Positions 52,396 through 62,640 of a stretch of 64,000 nucleotides of DNA are shown here, piece by piece (positions within the stretch are counted from its first letter, which is position 1; each line of letters begins with the position of its first letter). Both the position numbers and the translations under genes were made by a program. A model generated the notes under the pieces. That model was given only the letters and a program-made list of their open reading frames with translations, ran no database searches and was not told the DNA's origin. The DNA is from Bathynomus jamesi (lineage: Eukaryota > Arthropoda > Malacostraca > Isopoda > Cirolanidae): positions 69,501 through 133,500 of the forward strand of contig JAJOZX010002715.1 in NCBI GenBank assembly GCA_023014485.1, written 5' to 3'.

Positions 52396-53389
52396 ATGAT
52401 GAATAAAACCACGAAGGAAAAAGAAACACAAAGGGGTGCTCAAGCGCTTTCGTCTAATGACATCCTCAGGAACACTGGAGTGAAAGGACAGATCAAGGCA
52501 AATATAGGTTACAAAAATAAACATACATACATACACATTCACATATATATACATATATATACATATATATACATATATATAAATATATACATATATATAG
52601 TAAGCATAGAAAAAAATTGTGGGAGGAGCCAACATTTATATGGTCACAGAAGAATAAAGAAATAAAAATAAATATAAATATAAATTGAGAAAAAATTAAT
52701 TACAAAATAGTGCCTTAGTGATATATATGTCACAGCCTAAATAATCATAAAGAAATAAACAGGCAAATAAAAAAACCCATAAACACATATACATACATAT
52801 ATATATATATATACATATATATACACATACATATATATATATAATATATATATAAAGACACTTTTAGCACTTTGGCCGACCTTCCATATAAATTCAAATG
52901 GCTTTTTTATGGAACAGGTCACAAAAGAATAAGAAATAAAAATAAATATAAATATTGTAAGTGGAGTCTACCAATTCAAGCTCAAGAGGGAGGATTTACA
53001 ATCGATTTAATAGATGCTGCCAAATTGATATATATGTCACATTATTAAAAAATAAAAATTGAAAGATAAATTTTAAGAGAGGCACACCAATTTATAAGGG
53101 AAAAATTACCACATATGCATATTATAGTCACAAACGAATACAAAAGTACAAATAAATATAAATTGGAAAACAAAATGATCCCTAGATGATATATAAAGAA
53201 CAATAAATATATATACATATTTACGGTATATATACGAAATATAAACGCAATATATACAGAATATATATATATATATATATATATGCATAAGGGAAAAAAA
53301 AAAAAATTACCAAATTTGTTTTTATAATTATTGTCTGAGAAAACGGTAGGTCGCAAAAGAATAAAGAAATAAAAATAAATATAACTTGA
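52396..53389 (-). repeat. Left arm of a ~3 kb inverted repeat (Penelope-associated)
   Basis: About 1 kb, nearly the reverse complement of 54375-55356. It contains several degenerate internal units beginning near 'cacaRaagaataaagaaat' (52652, 52919, 53129, 53351) plus (TA)n tracts. Its outer end carries the motif described at 52438-52470. Confidence 0.9.
52438..52470 (-). other. Hammerhead-ribozyme-like core in the Penelope arm (left copy)
   Basis: Exact inverted counterpart of 55286-55318, including the same missing U in the cleavage triplet. Confidence 0.3.
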
Positions 53390-53467
53390 AAAAATTACAA
53401 ATAATACACGTACACATATATACCCGCATACCCAAATATATATATACATATACACACATATATACAA

Positions 53468-53514
<47 letters not shown>

Positions 53515-54374
53515 CAAGCTTGACCTTCACGAAATGAGAAATCATCCCGCAGAACCTTTGTGAGGTTGTAAGGTAAGGTAAGGTACATACACATATACAT
53601 ATATATATATATATTTAACTGCATACATACATACATACATACATATACACACATACATACATACATATACACACATATACATACAAACACATTTAACTGC
53701 AATGACCACACACATACGCACATACACATACATACATACACATACACTCATACAGCAAAAAATTGAAAAATAAAATTGTAAGGGAAACAACAGACAAAAA
53801 CAAATTTTTTTACCAAAGATTTAACAACCTGCCCTTTTTGTTTAAATCCATTCTGAAGGAATTCAGAGCAACGGGATCAAGTTGAAACAGACCTTACTCA
53901 TGTTAAGGTTATTTGTAAGTTGAATTATAGCCGACTCAAGAATATTTCTATTAACAATGTTGCTAGAGTGAAACAAAACTGAAACATTATTCCAATCAAT
54001 ACAATGGGATAACTCTGACAAATGGACAAAAAGGGCACTGGACAACTGTCCCGTTCTAACGGAATATTGATGCTGTTTTACACGCGTTTGCAAATCCTTT
54101 CCCGTCTGACCTATGTAAAAGGAATCACATTGCTTACACCCAATTTATAGATAATGCCTAAATTATTGGTAGGGCTATTTTTTACTATGATGTTTTTCAC
54201 AATATTGTTATATGAAAAAACTACACTGATATCCAAAAGTTTAAGTACATTAGCAATGCCTAAGAAGCCCGGGAAAAATGGAAGTACTAAAATATTCTTT
54301 GACAAGGTGCGAGTGTTATTATTCACACGATAGAAGGTTCGTTTAGCCTTATTAAGACAAGATTCCATGAAGTT
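53390..54374 (-). mobile_element. Penelope-like element, 3' coding part with GIY-YIG endonuclease
   Basis: In the spacer between the two arms. The - strand from about 54340 reads 'NILVLPFFPGFLGIANVLKL', 'NNIVKNIIVKNSPTNNLGII', then in another frame 'QCDSFYIGQTGKDLQTRVKQ' and 'HQYSVRTGQLSSALFVHLSE', 'ILESAIIQLTNNLNMSK' and 'NLIPL'. The YIGQTG..L..R...H block is the GIY-YIG endonuclease of Penelope-like elements, and the preceding segment is their RT-EN linker. The RT is absent. The remainder (53400-53770) is mostly CA/TA/CATA microsatellite. Confidence 0.88.
53400..53760. repeat. Compound microsatellite (TA, CA, CATA)
   Basis: Alternating (TA)n, (CA)n and (CATA)n tracts, which generate spurious Cys/Val/Tyr-repeat open frames. 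Confidence 0.9.
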
Positions 54375-55351
54375 ATATTTATTTTTATTTCTTTATTCTT
54401 TTGCGACCTACCGTTTTCTCAGACAATAATTATAAAAACAAATTTGGTAATTTTTTTTTCCCTTATGCATATATATATATATATATATATTCTGTATATA
54501 TTGCGTTTATATTTCGTATATATACCGTAAATATGTTGTATATATATTTTATTGTTCTTATATATCATCTAGGGATCATTTTGTTTTCCAATTTATATTT
54601 ATTTGTACTTTTGTATTCGTTTGTGACTATAATATGCATATGTGGTAATTTTTCCCTTATAAATTGGTGTGCCTCTCTTAAAATTTATCTTTCAATTTTT
54701 ATTTTTTAATAATGTGACATATATATCAATTTGGCAGCATCTATTAAATCGATTGTAAATCCTCCCTCTTGAGCTTGAATTGGTAGACTCCACTTACAAT
54801 ATTTATATTTATTTTTATTTCTTTATTCTTTTGTGACCTGTTCCATAAAAAAGCCATTTGAATTTATATGGAAGGTCGGCCAAAGTGCTAAAAGTGTCTT
54901 TATATATATATATATATATATATTATGTATGTGTATATAATGTATATATATATATATATGTATGTATATGTGTTTATGGGTTTTTTTATTTGCCTGTTTA
55001 TTTCTTTATGATTATTTAGGCTGTGACATATATATCACTAAGGCACTATTTTGTAATTAATTTTTTCTCAATTTATATTTATATTTATTTTATTTCTTTA
55101 TTCTTCTGTGACCATATAAATGTTGGCTCCCCCACAATTTTTTTCTATGCTTACTATATATATGTATATATTTATATATATGTATATATATGTATATATA
55201 TGTATATATATGTGAATGTGTATGTATGTATGTTTATTTTTGTAACCTATATATTGCCTTGATCTGTCCTTTCACTCCAGTGTTCCTGAGGATGTCATTA
55301 GACGAAAGCGCTTGAGCACCCTTTGTGTTTCTTTTTCCTTCGTGGTTTTTT

Positions 55352-55356
<5 letters not shown>
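54375..55356 (+). repeat. Right arm of the ~3 kb inverted repeat
   Basis: Reverse complement of 52396-53389 with small differences in microsatellite length. Ends with 'ccttcgtggttttttcatca' and a (TA)n tract. Confidence 0.9.
55286..55318 (+). other. Hammerhead-ribozyme-like core in the Penelope arm (right copy)
   Basis: CTGAGGA is followed after a short GTC-ATTA-GAC hairpin by CGAAAGCGC. CTGANGA ... GAAA in this spacing is the hammerhead catalytic core arrangement known from Penelope-like elements. A clear stem I partner and the expected NUH cleavage triplet were not found ('GCAC' stands where GCU/GUH is expected), so this may be a decayed ribozyme. Confidence 0.3.
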
Positions 55357-55391
<35 letters not shown>

Positions 55392-55400
55392 TATATATAT
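55357..55400. repeat. (TA)n microsatellite
   Basis: Between the inverted repeat and the mariner element. Confidence 0.9.
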
Positions 55401-56608
55401 CAGGTCATCCCATAAGTAATGTCGTTTTTACGATAGATTAAGTTTAAACTAGTCCTACTCGGTTTAAGCATAAATTTTCCGAAGGTTATATCTAAAAGGA
55501 GATCTGTCGTGTTTCGCTACATACTTTACAGACCTTGACCAGTGAAGACGTGTGTTTTGCTTTATGTGAACCCTCATAAACATGGCGGTATCAGAAGAGC
55601 ATATCAGTCATATAATGCTTTACGAGTTCAAAAAGGGAATAGTGCTACTGAAGCAACGCGAAACATTCAGGACGTTTATGGCAACGATATTCTGCATGTG
55701 AGGAAATGTCAAAGATGGTTTCAAAAGTTTAGGAATGGTGACTGCTGTTTGACAGATGCAGCACGCTCTGGACGCCCTGCTGAGTTTGATGATGACCTGC
55801 TGTTAGCCGCACTTGAAGAAGACTGTTCAACAACTGTCGAAGAATTGGCCCAGAAACTCAATTCATCCCCGTCCACCATCCATCGACATTTGCAACAACT
55901 CGGGAAAGTGCCTAAGTTAGGAAAATGGGTTCCACATGAATTGTCGGTCGACAATCTGAGGTGCGGGTAAACATTAGCACAGCTCTTCATTCCGTGAACT
56001 CCAAGATCCGTTTTTGCACGTTTAGTGACTGGTGATGAAAAGTGGATACTGTACCAGAATGTTAAGCGCCGTCGACAGTGGGTTTGTGCCGGAGAACCAG
56101 CGACACCACAGTCAAAACCAAATCTTCACCCTCGGAAGGTGTTGCTTAGTGTTTGGCGGGATAAAGGTGGTGTAACACACTTGAAAACTTACCACACAAC
56201 CAAACAATCACCGCTCAAGTCTACTGTCAACAACTGGATCGATTGAACATTGCACTAAAAGAAGAGACCTTCTTTGGTTAATCGGAAAGGAATCGTGTTC
56301 CACCACGACAACGCACGTCCTCATACCGCTCGGATCACTTCTGCAAAAATTGAGGAGCTTGGGTGGGAAAAACTTCCACATCCTCCAGACCTTGCACCTT
56401 CAGATTATCATCTCTTCAGGAGTCTGCAAAACTATCTTGACGAGAAACAGTATACTTCTTTAGATGACCTGCACACCAGTCTTTGCACGTTTTTTGCCTC
56501 AAACCGCCTGAATTTTATAAACATGGCATTGAAAAGCTTGTAGGACGTTGGCACTCGAGTGTCATTGATTCCGATGGAAAATATATTTTCGCGAAAGTCA
56601 AGCTTGTC
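55401..56608 (+). mobile_element. Mariner element (SETMAR-like transposase), inactive
   Basis: Left end CAGGTCATCCCATAAGTAAT after TA. The + strand reads 'YEFKKGNSATEATRNIQDVYG'-type HTH in mixed frames, then the open stretch 'RKCQRWFQKFRNGDCCLTDA', 'TVEELAQKLNSSPSTIHRHL' and 'LGKWVPHELS', then 'TGDEKWILYQNVKRRRQWV' (first Asp), 'KGIVFHHDNARPHTARITSA' (second Asp), 'DLAPSDYHLFRSLQNYL' (third Asp, preceded by loss of three residues) and 'GIEKLVGRWHSSVIDSDGKY'. All three catalytic Asp residues remain, but frameshifts near 55980 and 56220 and the short deletion inactivate it. The right inverted repeat is replaced by TG/TA microsatellite. Confidence 0.92.

Positions 56609-56691
<83 letters not shown>
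56609..56691. repeat. (TG)n(TA)n microsatellite
   Basis: About 37 TA units replacing the 3' terminal repeat of the mariner element. Confidence 0.95.
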
Positions 56692-56693
<2 letters not shown>

Positions 56694-57300
56694 CATAACA
56701 TTAACTTACCGTTTTATAGAAAATTCCAAATTTTCATCAAGTTCTCATCTGCTTCAATATGTCGACTTCGTTCCTTGCTGTCAGTGTCAATTGCTGAGTG
56801 GCGCATTATAAATTGTATTGTGTACTAGCTCGTAGTTATTTATTTTTAGATGCCTTACATTTGTTGTGTACGTAAAGTTTATCTACAATTGATTTCAATG
56901 CTTACCATATAACAACTATACTTGCCATGAAATAAAATAGGTATACAGCATAATTTTATTCTACAGAATATTATAATACAATATCGCTCAAGTTTTAGAA
57001 AACTTAAAAATTTAATAAGAAAGATTCTAGATAATCTACGAATTAATTAATTATTCAAAAAGGTGCCGGTACGCCGTACCGGTGCGTACCGTCACAAGAA
57101 AAGCCGTATATATATATATATATATATATGGCAATTTTTTCGAGGTATAGTTTTATTAAATTCAAGTTTAGAAAAGCGTTTGGTAGTTGATTACTTCCCG
57201 CTCAATGTTATTCTCACCTGCGATGAGAAGTTGAGAATGCACAAAGTGAGAAATCTACATTTGAAAAAAAGTTTCTTGATTTGAGAAGGAATGTCACTCC
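56692..57300. other. Unassigned AT-rich interval
   Basis: No gene. Contains the perfect palindrome CCGGTACGCCGTACCGG at about 57066-57082 and a (TA)n at 57107-57129. Confidence 0.5.
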
Positions 57301-57327
57301 CATTCTCATTCATGGGAATGAGAATGA

Positions 57328-57400
57328 GGGCACCGCTTCCATGAGATCAGCGAAGTTAAGCTGTAGGTCCCCTCCGTCATATGACCTTGGATGTTGCGCA
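57328..57400 (+). pseudogene. 5S rRNA-like fragment
   Basis: 'gagatcagcgaagttaagct' resembles the 5S rRNA internal promoter region (GATCAC.GAAGTTAAGC), and 'accttggatg' 45-55 bases later resembles the 5S TACTTGGATGGG segment. The rest does not match well. It could be a 5S-derived SINE head or a decayed 5S pseudogene. Confidence 0.4.
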
Positions 57401-57824
57401 GGAGGTTAAACAACCCCAATAAATTATTTCTTAACCTAACCTAACATTAACCTATTCTGGCATGAAATGAGAATAAATGACGGAGAATTGCGGCCTTTGA
57501 GATTTTCACTCGGTAGATTTTTCACTGGGGCGCGGAATGAAATGGGAATCACATCGAGTGAAGTGATACCGGATAGTACTCGTATGTTGCCTCCGACGCA
57601 GAATTATAATGAAACTAAATATTTCGAGCGAATGCTTTTATCCTCGCCTTTTTTAAAAATATTGTCAGATTGGGGCCTAAATTTGAGCTACATTTTTTTC
57701 TCAAAGTTAGGCCATCTCCAGTGGTCTTTTCCCGCCACCACTAGCCGCGCCAATGATACTGCCCACGTTTGAATCTAGATGCTGACCAAACATGATCGTA
57801 ATCTTATTGTGTGAAATTATTTTA
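57401..57824. other. Unassigned interval
   Basis: Contains 'cctaacctaac' (TTAGG-like) near 57434-57446 and a 101-codon open frame (57467-57772) without family resemblance. Confidence 0.4.
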
Positions 57825-58513
57825 CCGGATGATTACGAATGATCTCGATTTTAAACATTTATTATGAAAAAATTAACAAAGCTACAGCGAAAAGCAAGAT
57901 ACACAAATAAAGAACTCAAAAAGTTTTATTTACGAGTTATTGAAGTTCAATATGAGCTTTTTTTGTGGCTCTGCAGAGCCACATCAAAGTGGTATTCTGT
58001 TTCCCTCCATACATTTTGTAGCATATCATACTGAACTTTTGTAACAGCTCACGTATCCTTTCCCGCAAATGTTACATTGTTGCCATTGGTGGAACAAAAA
58101 CTTCATTTTTGACATAGTCCCAGAGGAAGTGGTCAAGGGGGGTTAGATCGGACGAACGAGCGGGCCAAGGAATGGGCCCCTCACGCCCGAGCCAACGATC
58201 AGGCAATTGCTCATTCAGGAATGTCACCTCAAAAGGAGCTAATATTGAACTTCAATAGCTTGTAAATAAAACTTTTTGAGTTCTTCTTTATTTGTATATC
58301 TTTGTTTTTCGCTGTAGCTTTGTTAGTTTTTTCATAATAAACAAGCCGCGCCTTCGGCGCGATTTTTAACGCCGCTCATCTTCATAGATCCGACCCCAAC
58401 GAGCGACTGAGCGAGAAAGATATTTTTTACTCTGCTGAACTCTGCTCCAAACCGCGCAAATTTTTTAAATTTATAGATGTTTAAAATCGGGAAGATCATT
58501 TGTAATCACCCGG
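57825..58513 (-). mobile_element. Mariner derivative with ~35-bp TIRs and partial transposase
   Basis: Ends CCGGATGATTACGAATGATC and CCGGGTGATTACAAATGATC (right end, reverse complement). Inside them a second pair of inverted ~90-bp segments (57858-57948, 58252-58346) includes 'aactcaaaaagttttattta'. The - strand centre reads 'FLNEQLPDRWLGREGPIPWP' and 'ARSSDLTPLDHFLWDYVKNE', the third-Asp region of a DUF4817-type mariner. The N-terminal and central parts are deleted. Confidence 0.82.
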
Positions 58514-58639
58514 TGTGTGTGTATATATATATGCTGATGGGGCGTGGTTCGGATTCCACGTTAAACTGTAGGTCTAAGGTGGAGTGAAAAGCTTGACCTT
58601 CGTCAGAATGAACAATTCGGGCGGAAGCTAACCAAAGGT

Positions 58640-59790
58640 TACACCTTATGAACCTTATGTTGTTTCGTGCGTTGGTCTCTCTTCACACGGAGGTCAAGCT
58701 GGTGGCCCCGCCTCTAGGTCTGGCCTGGTGGAGGAGCGAGTTGCTTTCTTGCACTCTCCACCGTACATAGCCAGGCACGCCCGGCTCATCTGGTACTGTC
58801 CTGAGCCAGGCATCCAGTCTTTTCTTGAAGACTTCAACTTTGACCCCCGTTACGTTTCTGAGGTCCTTAGGAAGCTGGTTGAAAAGTCTTGGCCCCCTGA
58901 CAACCAAGCTATTTTCCTTCAGGGTTGAGGTGGTCCCTTGTCGTGCCTTTAATTTGGGAACACTACACATTCTGCCTTTCCTATTTTCCAGTGTTGTTTG
59001 AATGGTAATTGAGTTTAGTTTTAGGTTTGGTACCAGTTTTTCGATCATTTTCCATATGTAGATTATGATGTACCTCTCTCTTCTTCTTTCAGTGAGTACA
59101 GATTTAGTTTACGTAGTCTTTCCTAGTAGTTGAGTTCTTTGCAGCCATCAATTTTGGCTGTGAAATGCCTTTGCGTTTCTTCTAGTTTATTAGTTTCTTC
59201 CTTTTTATATGGGGACGTCAAAACTGAGCAGTATTCAAGTTTTGGTATAATCAGTGTTTTTAGCAGGGGAATCATTACTGTCCTGTCCCTTCTCTTGAAC
59301 GTTCTTAGAACCTGTCCGGCGACTCTTTTTGCTTTATTTATCGCTATCTGATTTTGTTTCGAATTTCGCATCATCTGTCATTATCATCCCGAGATCAATC
59401 GCTTTCATGCTTCTCTGAATTTCCTGTCTATCTGAAGCATAATATGCAGTCTGTTTAAGTTCTTCTTTTCTACCATATCTCAAGAGCTGAAATTTCTCGG
59501 CGTTGAATGTAATGTTGTTGTCTTCTGACTATTTGTATATTTTGTTCGTGTCCCTCTGCAAGGCCTCCACGTCATGTACATCGCTGATTTTTCTGCTGAT
59601 CTTTGTATCGTCTGCAAAGGATGTTACTATACTATTGCTGTTTACTCCGCTGTCTATGTCTGTTAGCAAGGAGTGGGGCCAGTACTGTCCCTTGTGGTAC
59701 TGAGCTGCGTACTTCCGATTCTGATGATGATATACCTTGAATTTTGACTACCTGCAGCCGATCACTAAGGAAGTTATAGATCCATTTGTG
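58640..59790 (-). mobile_element. Crack/CR1-group LINE fragment, copy 2 (3' half)
   Basis: The - strand from 59790 has motif C 'SFADDTKISRKISDV', thumb 'FNAEKFQLLRYGRKEEL', then 'AINKAKRVAGQVLRTFKRRD', 'VMIPLLKTLIIPKLEYCSVL' and 'ETQRHFTAKIDGCKELNY', then 'GPRLFNQLPKDLRNVTGVKV' and 'FKKRLDAWLRTVPDEPGVPG'. It covers the palm end, thumb and C-terminal region and continues into the 3' UTR near 58640. Same family as 40920-41510. Confidence 0.88.
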
Positions 59791-59802
59791 GATCCATATA
59801 TA

Positions 59803-59890
59803 TATATATCACGAAAGCGCTCGGATTTCGTGTTTTTTTCCTTTTCCCTGTGGTTGTTTGCTGCTTAATAAGATCACGTGTTATTCTGTG
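59803..59890 (+). mobile_element. Penelope-like terminal fragment
   Basis: 'cacgaaagcgctcggatttc' followed by 'ttccttttccctgtggttg' resembles the outer end of the arms at 52.4 and 55.3 kb ('gacgaaagcgcttgagcac...ttccttcgtggt'), next to a (TA)n tract. Confidence 0.45.
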
Positions 59891-59925
59891 ATTTTACTGT
59901 ATGTATATATATTTTTATTTTATTT

Positions 59926-60209
59926 TTTTTTTTTTTTAAGTTCGGGAAGAACCGATTCGCCTCTATTTAAAAGGGCATATCTCAGCGGAAAAACAAAGAA
60001 AAAGTGAGAGGAAAGACAGAGGAAAAAGAAAGGGTGGAGGGGACAGTCGAAGTGGAAAAAGACCAAGGATGACAAGGACTGCAGGGGAGCCCCATCATCC
60101 TTGGGTGCTAGGGCCGGGAGGGCGCACGTGAAACCTCCAGGAACAAGCACGTACAAACGAGTACAAAGAGCACTCAAGAGCACGAGCTTAGAACCCCCTT
60201 GCGGGGGTA
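59926..60209 (-). repeat. SINE-like repeat, copy 2
   Basis: Same ~285-bp sequence and orientation as 41571-41856, with a longer A-tail (T-run at 59922-59938 on the + strand) and a (TA)n tract at its other end (60212-60227). Confidence 0.8.
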
Positions 60210-60225
60210 TGTATATATATATATA

Positions 60226-60496
60226 TAAAGAACGACGCTTGTGTAGAAGAACGTTCCGCACAAGATGAGGAGGGAGAACGAACAAATGAAAAATGAGTTA
60301 ACCACCCGAGAATCGAACCCGGGATCTTCCGATTGCCGGTCAGATATGCTATCCACTACACCATGGGCCTCGATTAATCAGAAGTAATTCTCCTACATAC
60401 GAGCAGAAACCAATGCCCTGAGGGGGCACCTTCGCATGCCGTACATATATATATATATATATACATTTTAACTGCAAACAACACACAATATAATTA
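60226..60496 (-). repeat. tRNA-like repeat unit 1
   Basis: On the - strand 'gcccatggtgtagtggatag' (A-box-like) and 'ccgggttcgattctcgg' (B box/T arm) frame a tRNA-shaped core at 60299-60366, followed by a tail 'gttctccctcctcatcttgt' to 'cgtcgttcttta'. Confidence 0.75.
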
Positions 60497-60858
60497 ATGT
60501 AAAGAACGACCTCATTTTTCATTTGTTCGTTCTCCCTCCTCATCTTGTGCGGAACGTTCTACACAAGCGTCGTTCTTTACATTAATTATACTGTGTTGTT
60601 TGCAGTTAAAATGTATATATATGTACGGCATGCGAAGGTGCCCCCTCAGGGCATTGGTTTCTGCTCGTATGTAGGAGAATTACGACTTCTGATTAATCGA
60701 GGCCCATGGTGTAGTGGATAGCATATCTGACCGGCAATTGGAAGATCCCGGGTGGTTACCTCATTTTTCATTTGTTCGTTTTCCCTCCTCATCTTGTGCG
60801 GAACGTTCTTCTACACAAGCGTCGTTCTTTACATTAATTATACTGTGTTGTGTTAAAA

Positions 60859-60860
<2 letters not shown>
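60497..60860 (+). repeat. tRNA-like repeat unit 2 (T-arm deleted)
   Basis: + strand copy. The core at 60702-60760 lacks the 13 bases containing the B box ('agatcccgggtggttac'). Unit tails occur on both sides of the core. Confidence 0.75.

Positions 60861-60921
<61 letters not shown>
60860..60921. repeat. (TG)n(TA)n microsatellite
   Basis: Separates tRNA-like units 2 and 3. Confidence 0.95.
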
Positions 60922-60923
<2 letters not shown>

Positions 60924-61179
60924 TAAAGAACGACGCTTGTATAGGAGAACATTCCGCGCAAGATGAGAAGAGAGAACGAACAAATGAAAAAATGAGGTAA
61001 CCACCCGGGAATCGAACCCGGGATCTTCCGATTGCCGGTCAGATATGATAACCACTACACCATGGTGGTCCTCACTCAATCAGAAGTCGTAATTCCTCTC
61101 TTCTCATCTTGCGCGGAATGTTCTCCTATACAAGCGTCGTTCTTTACGTTATTTATACTGCGTGTTCTTTGCAGTTGAA
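60922..61179 (-). repeat. tRNA-like repeat unit 3 forming a local palindrome
   Basis: Core on the - strand at about 60999-61067. The tail before it (60925-60985) and the tail after it (61093-61145) are near-perfect inverted copies sharing the private variant 'tataggagaacattccgcgc', so the core sits in the loop of a ~220-bp fold-back. Confidence 0.75.
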
Positions 61180-61189
61180 ATATATATAT

Positions 61190-61248
<59 letters not shown>

Positions 61249-61250
61249 TG
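61180..61250. repeat. (TA)n microsatellite
   Basis: Separates tRNA-like units 3 and 4. Confidence 0.95.
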
Positions 61251-61254
61251 TACG

Positions 61255-61510
61255 GCATGCGAAGGTGCCCCCCTCAGGGCATTGGTTTCTGCTCGTATGT
61301 AGGAGAATTACGACTTCTGATTAATCGAGGCCCATGGTGTAGTGGATAGCATATCTGACCGGCAATCGGAAGATCCCGGGTTCGATTCCCGGGTGGTTAC
61401 CTCATTTTTCATTTGTTCGTTCTCCCTCTCATCTTGTGCGGAACGTTCTTCTACACAAGCGTCGTTCTTCACATTAATTATACTGTGTGTTGTTTGCAGT
61501 TAAAAAAAAA
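61255..61510 (+). repeat. tRNA-like repeat unit 4 (most complete core)
   Basis: + strand. Core at 61330-61400: D-arm 'tggtgtagtggatagca', anticodon arm TCTGA-CCGGCAA-TCGGA, T arm CCGGG-TTCGATT-CCCGG. The presumed acceptor ends (GGCCCA / GTGGTTA) do not pair and position 33 is C, not U, so it is not a functional tRNA. Most likely a tRNA-derived SINE core. Confidence 0.75.
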
Positions 61511-61639
61511 TATATATATATATAAAAGTATCTATAATTTTATTGCTACGGACAAATTAATGCAAATTAGAAATAACCGTTTACATATGTGAGTCTTCCT
61601 GCCCTCTGGCGTCTGCAGTCTGAAGCAAAATCTGCTACC

Positions 61640-62340
61640 ATGAGTCAGTAGTTGGTTGGAGCGCTTAAAAGGAGGGTGTGTTTTTGCAGTACGTATAAAT
61701 CTATGAAATGGAACAACGCGCGTTCGGAGACGGACGAAATGATTAAAACAGTTTTTGGAAATGATGCTCTCAGTGTAGCTAACATTTACAAATGGCACAA
61801 AAAGTTTAAAAATGGAGAAACATCACTTGAAGACAAGGAACGCAGTGGCCGCCCTTCCACTTCTCGTACGGATGAAAATGTCCAATAGATTCGATTTCTG
61901 GTACGAGCAAATACATATATATATCGGGTGATTTTTTAAAATTCTGCTACTTTAAAAGGTTTATGTATTTTTTATTAATTGAAAGAAAAGCAAGAAATTT
62001 TAACTCTCTTCTCTACACACGGAGAATTAGTTCCCTTGTGCAAAACATGCTCTATGGAATGTCCTTTCATTTCACCATACTGTATTTACACGATCCTCTC
62101 TACGAAAGAGTCCTGTCCAACAGATTTTCTGCGTTTTATGATAAAGGAATATGGCCAACACCAACACTAACCTCCCGTGACTTTTATCTGTGGGGTTATT
62201 TAAAAGACAGTATTTAAACAGAATCCACGCACAATAGAAGAATTAAAATCATCAATTGAACGAGAAACTTCCCAAATTTCAGTAGATACTCTGGAGTACT
62301 GCAAAATCGTGTTGTTCGTGTGCGAAGTTAATGAGCTGAG
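61640..62340 (+). mobile_element. Degenerate mariner fragments (N- and C-terminal parts)
   Basis: 61652-61886 reads 'SETDEMIKTVFGNDALSVAN' and 'YKWHKKFKNGETSLEDKERS' plus 'GRPSTSRTDENVQ', a mariner N-terminal HTH and linker. After a TA tract and a terminus-like 'cgggtgattttttaaa' (61923), 61960-62335 reads in pieces as a C-terminal region: 'DFYLWGYLKD', 'RTIEELKSSIERETSQIS' and 'DTLEYCKI'. These may be two different copies joined. Confidence 0.7.
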
Positions 62341-62367
62341 GTGTACACACTCACACTCACACTCACA

Positions 62368-62640
62368 CCCCGCAAGGGGGTTCTAAGCTCGTGCTCTTGA
62401 GTGCTCTTTGTGCTCGTTTGTACGTGCTTGTTCCTGGAGGTTTCACGTGCGCCCTCCCGGCCCTAGCACCCAAGGATGATGGGGCTCGACCCTGCAGTCC
62501 TTGTCATCCTTGGTCTTTTTCCACTTCGACTGTCCCCTCCACCCTTTCTTTTTCCTCTGTCTTTCCTCTCACTTTTTCTTTGTTTTTCCGCTGAGATATG
62601 CCCTTTAAATAGAGGCGAATCGGTTCTTCCCGAACTAAAA

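Noticed and set aside
57467..57772. 101-codon open frame
   Set aside because: No family resemblance, no splice or start context, and TE-rich surroundings.
60299..61400. Functional tRNA genes
   Set aside because: Anticodon and T arms look tRNA-like but acceptor ends do not pair, position 33 is not U, and the units are multi-copy with common tails.
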